DNA of 64,000 nt from an uncultured Eggerthella sp. Lineage in GTDB: Bacteria; Actinomycetota; Coriobacteriia; Coriobacteriales; Eggerthellaceae. Shown here one piece after another: positions 1 to 7,948 of the stretch. Within the stretch, counting starts at the first letter, position 1; each line of letters starts with the position of its first letter. The position numbers were made by a program, and so were the translations under genes. The notes under the pieces are model-generated. The model worked only from the letters and a program-made list of their open reading frames with translations, made no database searches and was not told the DNA's origin. The stretch is from contig CAUHNN010000011.1 of NCBI GenBank assembly GCA_959607715.1, positions 5,539-69,538 on the forward strand. The letters are read 5' to 3'.

Positions 1-1
1 G

Positions 2-1033
2 CGCTTGCTTGGCGGGGTTCTTTGCTTTTGCGGCGGAAGCGACCATAGGCGAAGAACCCAGGCCGGACTCGTTCGAGAACAGGCCGCGCGCGCAACCGAA
101 TTGAAGGGCCATGGTCACGGTCGTTCCAAGCGCGCCGCCGAACGCGGCCGCCGGATTGAAGGCGCTCACCACGATCAGCACGAGCGCGTCCCAAAGATAC
201 GCGCCGTTCAGGGCGATCAAGGCGATGCAGCTGATGATGTAGAAGACGGTCATGAAGGGGATGAGCTTTTCGCACACGCGCGAAATGACCTTGATGCCGC
301 CGAGGATGACTATCGCAACCAAAACGGTCACCGTCACGCCGACGATCACCTGGAGCCACGTGGTGTCAAACAGCCCGAACACCGAAAAGGTTTGAGTTGC
401 GATCGGCGCATCTCCCGCCATCGAAGTGATCGCGCCTGAAAGGGAGTTCGTCTGAACCGCGGCGCCGATGCCGAACGAGGCGATGGCGGCGAACAGGGCG
501 AACAGGATGCCGAGAACCTTGCCGAGCGTCTTGTTCTTGAAGCCGCGCTGCAAGGCGTACATGGCGCCTCCGAGCATGTTGCCGTTGTGATCCTTGACGC
601 GGTACTTCAAGGCGATCAGCGTTTCGGAATACTTCGTGGCGATACCGAAGACGCCGGTAAGCCACATCCAGAACAGGGCGCCGGGTCCGCCGGCGATCAG
701 CGCCGTGCCGACGCCGATGATGTTGCCGGTGCCGATGGTCGCGGCGAGGGACGTGGTGAGGGCCTGGAAGGGGCTGACGTCGCCGTCGCCCTCATCCTTG
801 GTGATGGAAAGCTTAATGCCGGTGAAGAGCTTCCTTTGGATGATGCCTGTCCTGAACGTCATGAAGAGGTGCGTTCCCAGAAGGAGGAGGATCATGATGG
901 GTCCCCATACGAACCCGTCGATCGCCGCGATGACATCTTCGATCCAGGTGGTCGAAGCGGTTCCCGCCGTCGCAAGGCCTTCCCCAAGGCTTACGAAAGG
1001 CTGGATGAAGAATTGGTACAAGAAGTCTTCCAT
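2..1033 (-). CDS. Sodium:alanine/glycine symporter, AGCS family (3' end off window)
   Basis: Integral membrane Na+-coupled amino acid (alanine/glycine) symporter. The first 344 residues are present from the ATG at 1033; the C-terminus lies beyond the left edge. After an amphipathic N-terminus come hydrophobic segments and the family signature region SFQALTTSLAATIGTGNI-like (here SPFQALTTSLAATIGTGNI), then GGPGALFWMW and a later segment GLFSNESGLGSSP that is typical of the AGCS fold. It resembles the second AGCS gene at 53007-54416, but unlike that one no glycine riboswitch is recognisable upstream. The upstream 380 bp separate it from a divergent methyltransferase gene. Family assignment is secure; the exact substrate (alanine versus glycine) is not readable from sequence. 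Confidence 0.9.
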   Translation of the reverse strand, partial: MEDFLYQFFIQPFVSLGEGLATAGTASTTWIEDVIAAIDGFVWGPIMILLLLGTHLFMTFRTGIIQRKLFTGIKLSITKDEGDGDVSPFQALTTSLAATIGTGNIIGVGTALIAGGPGALFWMWLTGVFGIATKYSETLIALKYRVKDHNGNMLGGAMYALQRGFKNKTLGKVLGILFALFAAIASFGIGAAVQTNSLSGAITSMAGDAPIATQTFSVFGLFDTTWLQVIVGVTVTVLVAIVILGGIKVISRVCEKLIPFMTVFYIISCIALIALNGAYLWDALVLIVVSAFNPAAAFGGALGTTVTMALQFGCARGLFSNESGLGSSPMVASAAKAKNPAKQA

Positions 1034-1414
1034 AGGGTTCCCAACGTCAAAGGAAGGCGCCCGCGCGCTTTCCTGTCCGATACGGTGCTCTCCGACGGGC
1101 CGGGGGCCATTAGCGCTACAGCGCACTAGAGCAATACAGTGAATGGTACGATTCGATTGTTTCGTCTTGTTTTACGTTGGGCAAAAACCTGCGAACGGCG
1201 TTAACGGTCATGCTGCAGGGCGGGGTTCGTGCTGTACGGGGGGCTGAAATGGGCGGTGAACGGTAGCTTCGCGATTGCGGTTCGTTTCGGATGCACGTGG
1301 GTTTTACCTCAGATGGCGGTTGCGAAGCGGTCAGTCTCGTTGTGGCAGGGGCTATGCCTCATTCGCTTGTCGCGCTAGGATTCGTAGCTGCTGGCAAAGT
1401 GAGAGGAGAGGCCG
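1034..1414. other. Divergent intergenic region without recognised gene
   Basis: About 380 bases between two divergent genes. It should hold both promoters. I saw no convincing open reading frame, riboswitch or tRNA; short frames here have no ribosome binding site and read through Arg/Ser-rich shadow sequence. GAGGAG just before 1415 is the binding site of the downstream gene. Confidence 0.5.
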
Positions 1415-2347
1415 ATGCGGACCGCCCGTTCCCGTTTACCGAAGGGGTTTTCCCTTGATGAGCGCTTGGCGCAGTGCGCTGATGTGATTGAGTCCCAGCC
1501 TGAGAAGTGGGCCGGTTCGTGGCGAAGCAGGGATGCCGCTTTGCTTGCGGCACCGGGTGATGCGTCGGCGTCGACGGAAATGAGTCCTGCCTCGCGTTCG
1601 GCGAAAAGCCCGCAGTGCTCCCTGCGCCGCTTCGAGCGGGTGTGCCTTGATCTGGGGTGCGGCAAGGGAGGTTATACGGTTGCCTGCGCCGAAGCCCACC
1701 CCGACACCTTGTTCGTCGGTGTCGACGTTGAAGGGCTCTGCATCCTGCGCGCCGCCGAATGCGCTCTTGAGCACGGCGTTTCCAACGTGGTCTTCGTCCT
1801 TGATGACGACCCGTTTCTCGACCTGTCGAGGATCTTCGCTCCGGGCGAGCTGAGCGTGATCCTGCTCAACTTCCCCACTCCCTATCCTAAAAAGAAGAAA
1901 GCTCCGTTTCGCCTGACCTACGTCGATAGGCTCATGGCGTATCGATCGCTTCTGGAGGAGGGCGGCGTTGTCCGATTTCGTACCGATAGCCAGCCGCTTC
2001 GCGATTTCTCGCTTACTCAATTCTCATTGGCGGGCTACGACGTGGAATGGAGCTCGGATGACGTTCGCTCCTTGTTCCCGCAGGAGCCGTGGAGCGAATA
2101 CGAACGCAAGCTGGTAGCCCAAGGCGCAAGCGTGCATGGTATCCAGGCCACGCCGCGTATGCCGGGTCCTGATCCCGCCACGATTGAGCAAATCGCTCCG
2201 TTGAGCCTGGTTAGCTATCTTCCCGAAGACATCGAGAATATGGGATACGTACCGCACGGCATGCAGGGTTGCGTGAAGAACATGCGTGGGCGTCGCGCTC
2301 GTCTGCGTTCCAAGGGCCTTCCTGAATGGACGGCGCCAAAAGTCTAA
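1415..2347 (+). CDS. TrmB-like SAM-dependent tRNA (guanine-N7) methyltransferase
   Basis: Predicted class I SAM-dependent methyltransferase related to TrmB, which makes m7G46 in tRNA. 310 residues, longer than the usual 210-240. An N-terminal 70-residue extension precedes the SAM-binding motif LDLGCGKGGYT (about residue 76). The TrmB signature FPDPWPKKRH is present in altered form as FPTPYPKKKKAP, and a WSEYERKL segment corresponds to the TxYE motif near the C-terminus. About 75 further residues, ending basic, follow. ATG at 1415 has GAGGAG 6-9 bases upstream. The Asp-to-Thr and Trp-to-Tyr changes in the signature make it a diverged member, so target or activity could differ. It could be the only TrmB of this genome or a paralog. 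Confidence 0.65.
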   Translation: MRTARSRLPKGFSLDERLAQCADVIESQPEKWAGSWRSRDAALLAAPGDASASTEMSPASRSAKSPQCSLRRFERVCLDLGCGKGGYTVACAEAHPDTLFVGVDVEGLCILRAAECALEHGVSNVVFVLDDDPFLDLSRIFAPGELSVILLNFPTPYPKKKKAPFRLTYVDRLMAYRSLLEEGGVVRFRTDSQPLRDFSLTQFSLAGYDVEWSSDDVRSLFPQEPWSEYERKLVAQGASVHGIQATPRMPGPDPATIEQIAPLSLVSYLPEDIENMGYVPHGMQGCVKNMRGRRARLRSKGLPEWTAPKV

Positions 2348-2467
2348 GCGAAGGTTCGGGCTCATCCGCTTCGCAGGCAGGCGCTTTCCGCTCTTCGAAT
2401 GTGGTGACACCATTTTCGATTCGATCATTCTATCCGTAATACGACTTTTCAGTTCGTGTTACCAGTA

Positions 2468-2678
2468 AAGGAGAGAATCGTGAAATCAAGGATGAGGGGG
2501 ACTGCTTGTTGTCGTTGCCGCGTTGGCCATGGCATTGGCGCTTTCTGGATGCACGCCGACGTCGAACGAAGCGTCGACGGTTACGGTCACCGGTGGTGTT
2601 CCGCCGGCCTCTTCGGTAAGGTGGCGTCGTGCGCTCGCTTTCTCTAGGGTACTATGTCCGATGTGGGCTTGCCGTTAA
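2468..2678 (+). pseudogene. Frameshifted remnant of a small lipoprotein gene
   Basis: A ribosome binding site AAAGGAGAG is followed by GTG at 2480 opening with K-S-R-M-R-G. After the G5 run at 2496-2500 the neighbouring frame reads LLVVVAALAMALALSGC, a textbook lipoprotein signal peptide with lipobox LSGC, then TPTSNEASTVTVTGGVPPAS. Removing one G from the run would join the basic start to the hydrophobic core. The restored product would end at TAA 2676 after only about 65 residues, with an arginine-rich non-homologous tail, so the body of the protein also seems lost. Either a decayed gene or a homopolymer sequencing error plus a truncated gene. The rest of the 2348-2746 interval shows nothing else coding. 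Confidence 0.6.
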
Positions 2679-2746
2679 GGGGCTTGTCCCGCCGGTATCC
2701 TTCGGCGCCGCTCTCTGAAGCGCCTTTACGAGAATAGAGTTGCCTT

Positions 2747-3328
2747 ATGAAAACCCTGCTTTACGTCGATGCGTGCATCAACCCCGAGAAATCACGCACG
2801 AAGAAAATCTCCGATGCCCTCGTTGCCTTCCTCATGGGGACGGGTGAGTACGAGCTGCAGACGGTGAACCTGGAACAGGTCGCCCCGCTTCCGCTTTCTG
2901 CGAAAGACCTTGCCAAGCGCAATGAGCTTACGGCCGCGGGCGCCTTCGACGATCCCATGTTCGATCTAGCCCACCAGTGGGCATCGGCCGATCGCATCGT
3001 GGTTGCGGCTCCGTACTGGGACTACGGCTTCCCGGCGGTGGTGAAGTGCTATATCGAGAACATCACGGTCGTCGGTATCGTGAGCCGCTATACCGAGCGT
3101 GGTCCTGTTGGCATGTGCAAGGCCGATCAGATTCTGTACGTCACCACGCGCGGCGGGTTCGCCACGGACGATCAGGATATGGGCTATCAAACCTTCAAGG
3201 GATTATCCGAGATGTACGGGATCGAAAGGGTGGATTGCGTGAGCGCAACGCGTCTCGACGTTCCTCCCGTCGATGTCGATGCGGCTATTGCGGCGGCGAT
3301 CGAAGCGGGCAAGAAGGTCCTTCGTTAG
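2747..3328 (+). CDS. NAD(P)H-dependent FMN oxidoreductase (AzoR-like, flavodoxin fold)
   Basis: Cytosolic flavodoxin-fold protein of 193 residues, similar in layout to FMN-dependent NADH-azoreductases. The N-terminus LLYVDACINPEKSRTKKIS matches the phosphate-binding loop region (Ser after the first strand). APYWDYGFPAVVKCYIENI aligns with the AzoR segment where the isoalloxazine packs, and a TERGPVGM...TRGG stretch matches the conserved FRYTE-GPVGL...RGG order. It probably reduces quinones, azo or nitro compounds using FMN and NAD(P)H. ATG at 2747 is preceded by an A/G-poor region without a strong binding site. Stands alone between the lipoprotein remnant and purC. Physiological substrate unknown. 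Confidence 0.8.
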   Translation: MKTLLYVDACINPEKSRTKKISDALVAFLMGTGEYELQTVNLEQVAPLPLSAKDLAKRNELTAAGAFDDPMFDLAHQWASADRIVVAAPYWDYGFPAVVKCYIENITVVGIVSRYTERGPVGMCKADQILYVTTRGGFATDDQDMGYQTFKGLSEMYGIERVDCVSATRLDVPPVDVDAAIAAAIEAGKKVLR

Positions 3329-3429
3329 TCGGTGGCGGTAGTTTTGAGCCTCGGTGGGCTTTGCGCGGTACTCTTCGATTTTGAAAATCCGACTGTGAAA
3401 TCATGGGGGATAGAAGATAATTATGCAAT

Positions 3430-3460
3430 GCGCCGCTGAGGCATCATGCGTGAGCGGCGC
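3430..3460 (+). repeat. Inverted repeat in the purC leader
   Basis: GCGCCGCT (3430-3437) and AGCGGCGC (3453-3460) form a perfect 8-bp stem with a 15-base loop, about 28 bases before the purC start. There is no T-run, so it is not an intrinsic terminator. It could be an RNA hairpin or protein site affecting purC expression; no known purine riboswitch core is present. Confidence 0.4.
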
Positions 3461-3487
3461 GCAAGTTGCATCAAGAAAGGACACTCC

Positions 3488-4174
3488 ATGACCAAGGAAC
3501 TCGTGTATTCCGGTAAGACCAAGGACGTTTTCGCCCTCGATAACGGCAATTATCTGCTGAAGTTCAAGGACGACTGCACCGGTAAGGACGGCGTGTTCGA
3601 TCCCGGTGAGAATTCCGTTGGGCTCACCATCGAGGGCGTCGGCGACGTCAACCTTCGCATGTCCATCTATTTCTTCGAGAAGATCAACGCCGCGGGCATC
3701 AAGACCCATTACGTCAGCGCTGACCTCGACGACACCACCATGGAGGTTCTTCCCGCCAAGGTCTTCGGTGAGGGCCTGGAGGTCATCTGCCGCCACAAGG
3801 CAGTCGGCTCCTTCTTCCGCCGCTACGGTCAGTATGTCGAGGAGGGTGCGGATCTGCCCGCATACGTTGAAACCACCTTCAAGAACGACGAGCTGGGCGA
3901 TCCGCTGGTCACAAAAGACGGTCTGGTCGTTCTTGGCGTCATGACTGAGCAGCAGTACGACGAACTGAAGAACATGACCCAGAAGATCACGCAGATCGTT
4001 GCCGACGACCTGGCCGAAAAGGGCCTCGTGCTCTACGACATCAAGTTCGAGTTCGGTTACGATGCCAACGGCGACGTCATCCTGATCGACGAGATCGCTT
4101 CCGGCAACATGCGCGTTTACAAAGACGGCGAATACATCGACCCGATGACGCTCTCGAAGTTGTTCTTCGCGTAA
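3488..4174 (+). CDS. purC: Phosphoribosylaminoimidazole-succinocarboxamide synthase
   Basis: SAICAR synthetase: ligates aspartate to CAIR with ATP in purine biosynthesis. 228 residues, normal for the short bacterial form. Recognisable family blocks are [20 protein letters not shown] at the N-terminus (ATP-binding glycine-poor loop), [16 protein letters not shown], and the C-terminal [11 protein letters not shown]...[15 protein letters not shown] 3488 was chosen because AGAAAGG lies seven bases upstream and homologous proteins start with the short segment [12 protein letters not shown]; the 14 residues available upstream look non-coding. A strong terminator follows. It is separated from purF (6392-7816, opposite strand) by unrelated small genes. 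Confidence 0.95.
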   Translation: MTKELVYSGKTKDVFALDNGNYLLKFKDDCTGKDGVFDPGENSVGLTIEGVGDVNLRMSIYFFEKINAAGIKTHYVSADLDDTTMEVLPAKVFGEGLEVICRHKAVGSFFRRYGQYVEEGADLPAYVETTFKNDELGDPLVTKDGLVVLGVMTEQQYDELKNMTQKITQIVADDLAEKGLVLYDIKFEFGYDANGDVILIDEIASGNMRVYKDGEYIDPMTLSKLFFA

Positions 4175-4202
4175 GCAAAACGACTCGAGCGTTTCTATCT
4201 TT

Positions 4203-4230
4203 AGAAAGCCCCGCATCGCGGGGCTTTCTT
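4203..4230 (+). terminator. Intrinsic terminator after purC
   Basis: GAAAGCCCCGC (4204-4214) pairs perfectly with GCGGGGCTTTC (4218-4228) around an ATC loop, followed by TTCGTTT. It sits 30 bases after the purC stop and may serve both strands. Confidence 0.8.
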
Positions 4231-4289
4231 CGTTTGCGAGAGCGTGTTTGCGCGCAGTCTCATTGGGTGTTGGAAAGAGCCTGTTCCGT

Positions 4290-4479
4290 CGATTTCAGCG
4301 AGGTAGTTCGTTTTCGCTTCTTCGAAAAGGGCGGGAACGGCGTTGCGCGCCTCGCTGAGTCGATCGAGGGGGCGTACATCGCGTTCCTTGGCGTTTTCGA
4401 GCTTGATCAGGCTCACCACGAGAATGAACAGGCAGATGGGAACGTTCATGAAGAAGATGAACTGCCGGTTCGCCAGGCG
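4290..4479 (-). pseudogene. Possible fragment of an MFS (DHA2-like) transporter
   Basis: Directly downstream of the NUDIX stop codon, the minus strand reads FIFFMNVPICLFILVVSLIK in an open frame. This resembles the conserved loop and helix of drug:H+ antiporters, where WRWIFFINVPIG precedes a transmembrane helix. There is no upstream half of the protein, no start with a binding site, and the frame loses hydrophobic character after about 45 codons. I read it as a leftover of a deleted transporter gene. The similarity is short, so chance cannot be excluded. Confidence 0.35.
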
Positions 4480-5070
4480 TTAGTTAGAGCGGAGCCTTTT
4501 GGTTTTCTCGATCAGCTTGCGGTAGATGCGCTCGCGGATCCACGGCTCGCTTGACAGCGCTACGACATCTTCGAGGGGAGCCCATATAACGCCGCTGTTC
4601 TCGTCTTCCTTGGCCCTGATCGCTTCAGTTCGATGGGCAACGGCGAGGTAGGTGATGTTCAGATGGAGATGCGACGAAACGTAACGCCCGCGCTTTTCGT
4701 GGCCATCCACGGTGAGAACCTCGAGCGAGAAGAGGGGAGAGGCGCCACCGTCGAGGATCCTTGCGTTATCCACGCCGGTTTCTTCCGCGAGTTCCTTCAG
4801 GGCGACGGCCTTCAGATCGGCTTCGCCGTCGGCGTGTCCGCCTATCCAGCTCCAAGAATCGTAGATGTTGTGGTAGACGAGCAGCGTCTTGGTGAGCGAG
4901 GGGTCGACGACCCATATCGAGCAGGTTAGATGCGCTTGGGCGTCGCGCGTGAGGCACGCTGGATCGTTGCGGAGCGCGGCGAGGATGTTCTCTTTGTCGA
5001 CCGTTTCCTGCTCATTGATGGGACGGTAGGCCGTTATGTCCTTGATGAGTCGTGCTTTTGCTTCGTCCAT
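4480..5070 (-). CDS. NUDIX hydrolase
   Basis: 196-residue NUDIX-fold pyrophosphohydrolase, substrate not assigned. The Nudix box is GHADGEADLKAVALKELAEE followed by TGV (about residues 80-102), which carries the catalytic EExGV helix end. The usual Arg before the first Glu of the core is Lys, and the early Glu position is Ala next to a Glu; neither change removes the main metal ligands. A 50-residue helical N-terminal part precedes the domain, as in IDI-like or MutT-like proteins of anaerobic actinobacteria. ATG 5070 has AAAGAGG upstream. The 5' end overlaps the tail of the broken nitroreductase frame. Confidence 0.85.
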   Translation of the reverse strand: MDEAKARLIKDITAYRPINEQETVDKENILAALRNDPACLTRDAQAHLTCSIWVVDPSLTKTLLVYHNIYDSWSWIGGHADGEADLKAVALKELAEETGVDNARILDGGASPLFSLEVLTVDGHEKRGRYVSSHLHLNITYLAVAHRTEAIRAKEDENSGVIWAPLEDVVALSSEPWIRERIYRKLIEKTKRLRSN

Positions 5071-5396
5071 GATTCCTCTTTCGACGGCGCGGCAGGGGCG
5101 CTCAGCGCTTCCAGGTGAAGGAGCCGTTCTCCGTAGTACCCGCAGCGTTCCTCCAGTTCAGGCGAGGGGTTTCCAGCGAGCACGAGGTAGTTTCGCACAT
5201 TCCGGAACGACCCGTAATGCGCCATAGCGGAAGAGAAGGCTTCGGGTTCGTCGTAAACGCCCTTGATGTCCAGGCTTCATTCGCGATTGCATCGCTCGAT
5301 TTCCTCGTCGAGCGAGCGGCGAACATCGGCAGGGATCGTTTCTTGTGCGTAGGAGCGGACGGAATGGCGTGCGGCTATGGCTTCGATATCGTTCAT
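5034..5396 (-). pseudogene. Nitroreductase remnant with in-frame TGA
   Basis: From ATG 5396, with AAGGGGAG upstream, the minus strand encodes MNDIEAIAARHSVRSYAQET and onward, the characteristic RHSVRxY flavin-phosphate-binding start of nitroreductase-family FMN proteins. Codon 40 is TGA (5277-5279). The same frame then continues with SLDIKGVYDEPEAF, MAHYGSFRNVRNYLVL and ERCGYYGERLL, all of which match conserved nitroreductase order. Homology stops near 5105 and the frame ends at 5034 inside the NUDIX gene. So there is one nonsense codon and loss of the C-terminal half (normal length is about 200-250 residues). The gene is inactive unless TGA is recoded, for which I see no support. Confidence 0.75.
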
Positions 5397-5546
5397 GGCT
5401 CCCCTTGTTATCGCTTGGGTTCCCATTGTAGAGCAAGCGAGGCGCGCTTCATCGGCGCGATCCTTCCTTGCGGGTGCCGACTTGAGCGCGTTACAGTGGG
5501 AGAGCGCCGCGCTTCAGACGGCGCATCAACGAGGGAAGGAAATGCC

Positions 5547-5957
5547 ATGGCGGTTATGTCTCAGGAAGTGAAGGATCTGTTCGAGAAGGTCCCCACGCTC
5601 GTCTTCGCGACGGCGAGCGGGGATGCCCAGCCGAATGCGTGCATTGTCGGCATGAAGTTCGTTATCGATGATGAAACGCTGTATCTGTCGGATCAATTCT
5701 TCAACAAGACGCTCGACAATGTGAAGCGCAATCCGCGTGTTTCCGTGGTGTTTTGGGAAGGTCACGATGCGTTTCAGATCCACGGTACGGCAACGTATGT
5801 CAACGAAGGTGAGCGTTTCGAAGAGCTGAAGGCTAAGGTTGACGCCATCTTCGCTGAAAAGGGGGCGCCCATCAAGGCGAAGGGCGGCGTGTTCGTTCAC
5901 GTCGATGCCGTGTACAGCTCCGCTTCCGGTCCCCACGCCGGCGAGCAGATCGCATAA
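5547..5957 (+). CDS. Pyridoxamine 5'-phosphate oxidase-fold flavoprotein
   Basis: 136-residue split-barrel (PPOX-like) protein, expected to bind FMN or a related cofactor as a dimer. The typical first half is visible: LFEKVPTLVFATASGDAQPN, then VGMKFVIDDETLYLSDQFFN, KTLDNVKRNPRVSVVFWEG and FQIHGTATYV. ATG 5547 has GGAAGGA seven bases upstream. Related short proteins in anaerobes are annotated only as pyridoxamine 5'-phosphate oxidase family; the PNP/PMP oxidase activity itself is not implied. It lies in a small patch of redox genes, one of them decayed. Confidence 0.85.
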   Translation: MAVMSQEVKDLFEKVPTLVFATASGDAQPNACIVGMKFVIDDETLYLSDQFFNKTLDNVKRNPRVSVVFWEGHDAFQIHGTATYVNEGERFEELKAKVDAIFAEKGAPIKAKGGVFVHVDAVYSSASGPHAGEQIA

Positions 5958-5998
5958 GGGGAAACCCTGCACAAACGAGGCGCGGCTAAGAGCGTTGG

Positions 5999-6048
5999 CG
6001 CCCCGCGCGTTGCGTGCTTCAGCTTCGAACCGCACAGCGCGCGGGGCG
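5999..6048 (+). terminator. GC-rich hairpin between convergent genes
   Basis: CGCCCCGCGC (5999-6008) pairs with GCGCGGGGCG (6039-6048); the 30-base interior can pair further (GTGC with GCAC). It lies between two convergent genes and probably terminates one or both. The downstream T-tract is weak. Confidence 0.45.
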
Positions 6049-6058
6049 TCCTTGCATT

Positions 6059-6364
6059 TCATCGGGGTTTTTTCGAGGTCAAGTGCCAGCCGTTGCAATA
6101 GGGGCAACGGTACGAGTGAAGCCCCGTCGTGCCATGCTCGGCGCACAGGAGGATCGTTTCCTCCGCTTCGGCCTTCGATGAGTAGCGGTTCTTCGACTCG
6201 CAGGCTTTGCGCTTGAGGGCCGCTTCCTTTTCCTCGGAGCGCTTTGCGCGACGGGAGGTTTCCTGGGCGAAGGCGTCATCGAGGCCGAAGGGGTCGTGTT
6301 CGACGAGGCTGTCGCGGAACGCAGCCTTCTGCTTTGCCCATTGAGAACGTTTCTTGCTGCCCAT
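6059..6364 (-). CDS. Small conserved protein with a C-terminal Cys/His motif
   Basis: 101 residues, highly charged and Lys/Arg/Ala-rich in the first two thirds, ending in a compact HSYRCPYCNGWHLTSKKPR segment. The CPYCxGWHLT motif together with an upstream Cys (residue about 56) and Cys-His suggests a small zinc ribbon or nucleic-acid-binding finger. ATG 6364 is preceded by CAGGAGG. It is encoded 27 bases downstream of purF on the same strand and could be co-transcribed with it. I recognise the style of C-terminus from short actinobacterial and phage proteins, but no function. Confidence 0.7.
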   Translation of the reverse strand: MGSKKRSQWAKQKAAFRDSLVEHDPFGLDDAFAQETSRRAKRSEEKEAALKRKACESKNRYSSKAEAEETILLCAEHGTTGLHSYRCPYCNGWHLTSKKPR

Positions 6365-6391
6365 GGAAACCTCCTGTAGGTCGATGGGATG

Positions 6392-7816
6392 CTACTCGCG
6401 GCCGTCCCAGCAGTAGGTGCAGATCTTTTCGGGATCGATGCCGATCGACTCGATCATGCCCTGAAGGGACTGGTAGCCCAGTGAGGCGAAGCCCATGTCC
6501 TCGCAGATGGTGCGCAGGAGGCACTTGCCGCGCTCGGTGGAGCTGTCGGCGTATTCGTCGAGGTGCTGCTGGCCTTCGTCGCCTTCAAGCTGCTGCACGA
6601 CGCGGCGGGCGATCAGGTCCATATCGGATTTACTGCTGGAGAAGTTGAGGTACTTGCAGCTGTACATGATGGGAGGGCAGGCGGAGCGGATGTGCACTTC
6701 CTCCGCACCCGAGTCGTACAGGAAGTCGACGGTTTCGCGCAGCTGCGTGCCGCGAACGATGGAGTCGTCGACAAGGAGAAGCTTCTGGCCGTCGATGAGC
6801 TCGGGGACGGGTACCTGCTTCATCTTGGCGACGTGGTTGCGGACGCTCTGGTTCGAGGGCATGAAGGAACGCGCCCAGGTCGGCGTGTACTTGATGAAGG
6901 GGCGAGAGAATTTCGAGCCGCTTTCGGTGGAGTACCCGATGGCATGGGGCACGCCGGAATCGGGCACGCCGGCGACGTAGTCGACGTCGGGAAGCGTACC
7001 GGCTTCGCGCTCGTCGCGGGCCATGATGGCGCCGTTTCGGTAGCGGACCACTTCGACGTTTTGCCCTTCGTAGTTGGAATTGGGGTAACCGTAGTACGTC
7101 CACAGGAAGGCGCAGATCTTCATCTTGTCGCCGGCTTCCTGGAGCGTTTCGTAGCTGTCGGAAGTGATGCGCACGATCTCGCCAGGACCCAGCTCGTATG
7201 AGTCGTTGTAGCCGAGTTTATGGTAAGGGAACGACTCGAAGGAGATGCAGTGGCCGTCTTCGTTTTCGCCGATGAGGACAGGCAGGCGCCCCATCTTGTC
7301 GCGCGCGGCCAGGATGCTGCCGTCTTCGCTCATGATGAGAAGCGTGAGCGAGCCGTCGATCTGTTCCTGGGCGAACTTGATGCCGGAAACGAAGTCGTTC
7401 TTTTGGTTGATGAGCGCTGCGACGAGCTCGGTGGTGTTCACCTTGCCTGAGCTCATTGCCATAAGCTGGTTGCCGCCCCCTGTGAAATACTTTTCCACCA
7501 GGTCGTTCGCGTTGTTGATCGCGCTGACCGTCGTGATGGCGAATATGCCGAGGTGGGATCGAACGAGGAGGGGCTGGGGATCGTCGTCGCTGATGCAGCC
7601 GATGCCGCTCGTGCCGTGGAAATCGTCAAGGTCTTCCTCGAACTTCGTGCGGAACGGGGTCTTCTCAATGGAGTGGATCTCGCGCTGGAAGCCGTCGTTC
7701 GCATCATGTATGACCATGCCTGCGCGCTTCGTCCCCAGATGGGAGTGGTAGTCCACTCCGAAAAACACGTCAAGGACGACATCTTTCTTCGACGTCGCTC
7801 CAAAGAATCCACCCAT
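6392..7816 (-). CDS. PurF-like amidophosphoribosyltransferase lacking the glutaminase cysteine
   Basis: 474-residue homolog of glutamine PRPP amidotransferase, the first committed step of purine synthesis. The PRPP loop LLLVDDSIVRGTQ (about 347-358), the segment AGVPDSGVPHAIGYS, and the C-terminal CTYCWDG are conserved. The N-terminal Ntn-hydrolase domain begins M-G-G-F-F-G where active enzymes have M-C-G-(I/V)-F-G, so the nucleophilic Cys1 is Gly; no in-frame Cys is available just upstream. Glutamine-dependent activity should be lost unless ammonia is used directly. I recall paralogs beginning MGGFFG in Bacteroidota and Clostridia. Binding site AAAGGCAG; promoter at 7884-7911. It may be a paralog of a true PurF elsewhere. 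Confidence 0.85.
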   Translation of the reverse strand: MGGFFGATSKKDVVLDVFFGVDYHSHLGTKRAGMVIHDANDGFQREIHSIEKTPFRTKFEEDLDDFHGTSGIGCISDDDPQPLLVRSHLGIFAITTVSAINNANDLVEKYFTGGGNQLMAMSSGKVNTTELVAALINQKNDFVSGIKFAQEQIDGSLTLLIMSEDGSILAARDKMGRLPVLIGENEDGHCISFESFPYHKLGYNDSYELGPGEIVRITSDSYETLQEAGDKMKICAFLWTYYGYPNSNYEGQNVEVVRYRNGAIMARDEREAGTLPDVDYVAGVPDSGVPHAIGYSTESGSKFSRPFIKYTPTWARSFMPSNQSVRNHVAKMKQVPVPELIDGQKLLLVDDSIVRGTQLRETVDFLYDSGAEEVHIRSACPPIMYSCKYLNFSSSKSDMDLIARRVVQQLEGDEGQQHLDEYADSSTERGKCLLRTICEDMGFASLGYQSLQGMIESIGIDPEKICTYCWDGRE

Positions 7817-7883
7817 CTTGTCTGCCTTTCGTCCCGTGGGATGTTCGATGCGAGCCGCAGGCTGCGAACTCGCCGAATGTAAA

Positions 7884-7911
7884 ACTATAAAGTAGCCACG
7901 ATATGGTGCAA
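7884..7911 (-). promoter_or_regulatory. Sigma70-type promoter for the purF-like gene
   Basis: On the minus strand, TTGCAC (7911-7906) and TATAGT (7889-7884) are separated by 16 bases, about 70 bases before the start codon. Both boxes are close to consensus. Confidence 0.6.
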
Positions 7912-7948
7912 GGGGATGGGGGATATCTACCGTTTTTCTTCGGATACG

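Noticed and set aside
3446..3487. Earlier purC start
   Set aside because: Would add 14 Arg/Ser/Cys residues spanning the leader hairpin; ATG 3488 has the proper binding site.
5277..5279. TGA in the nitroreductase frame as selenocysteine
   Set aside because: The codon is in a position normally Gly/Ser, not Cys, no SECIS-like hairpin was seen, and the C-terminus is missing too.
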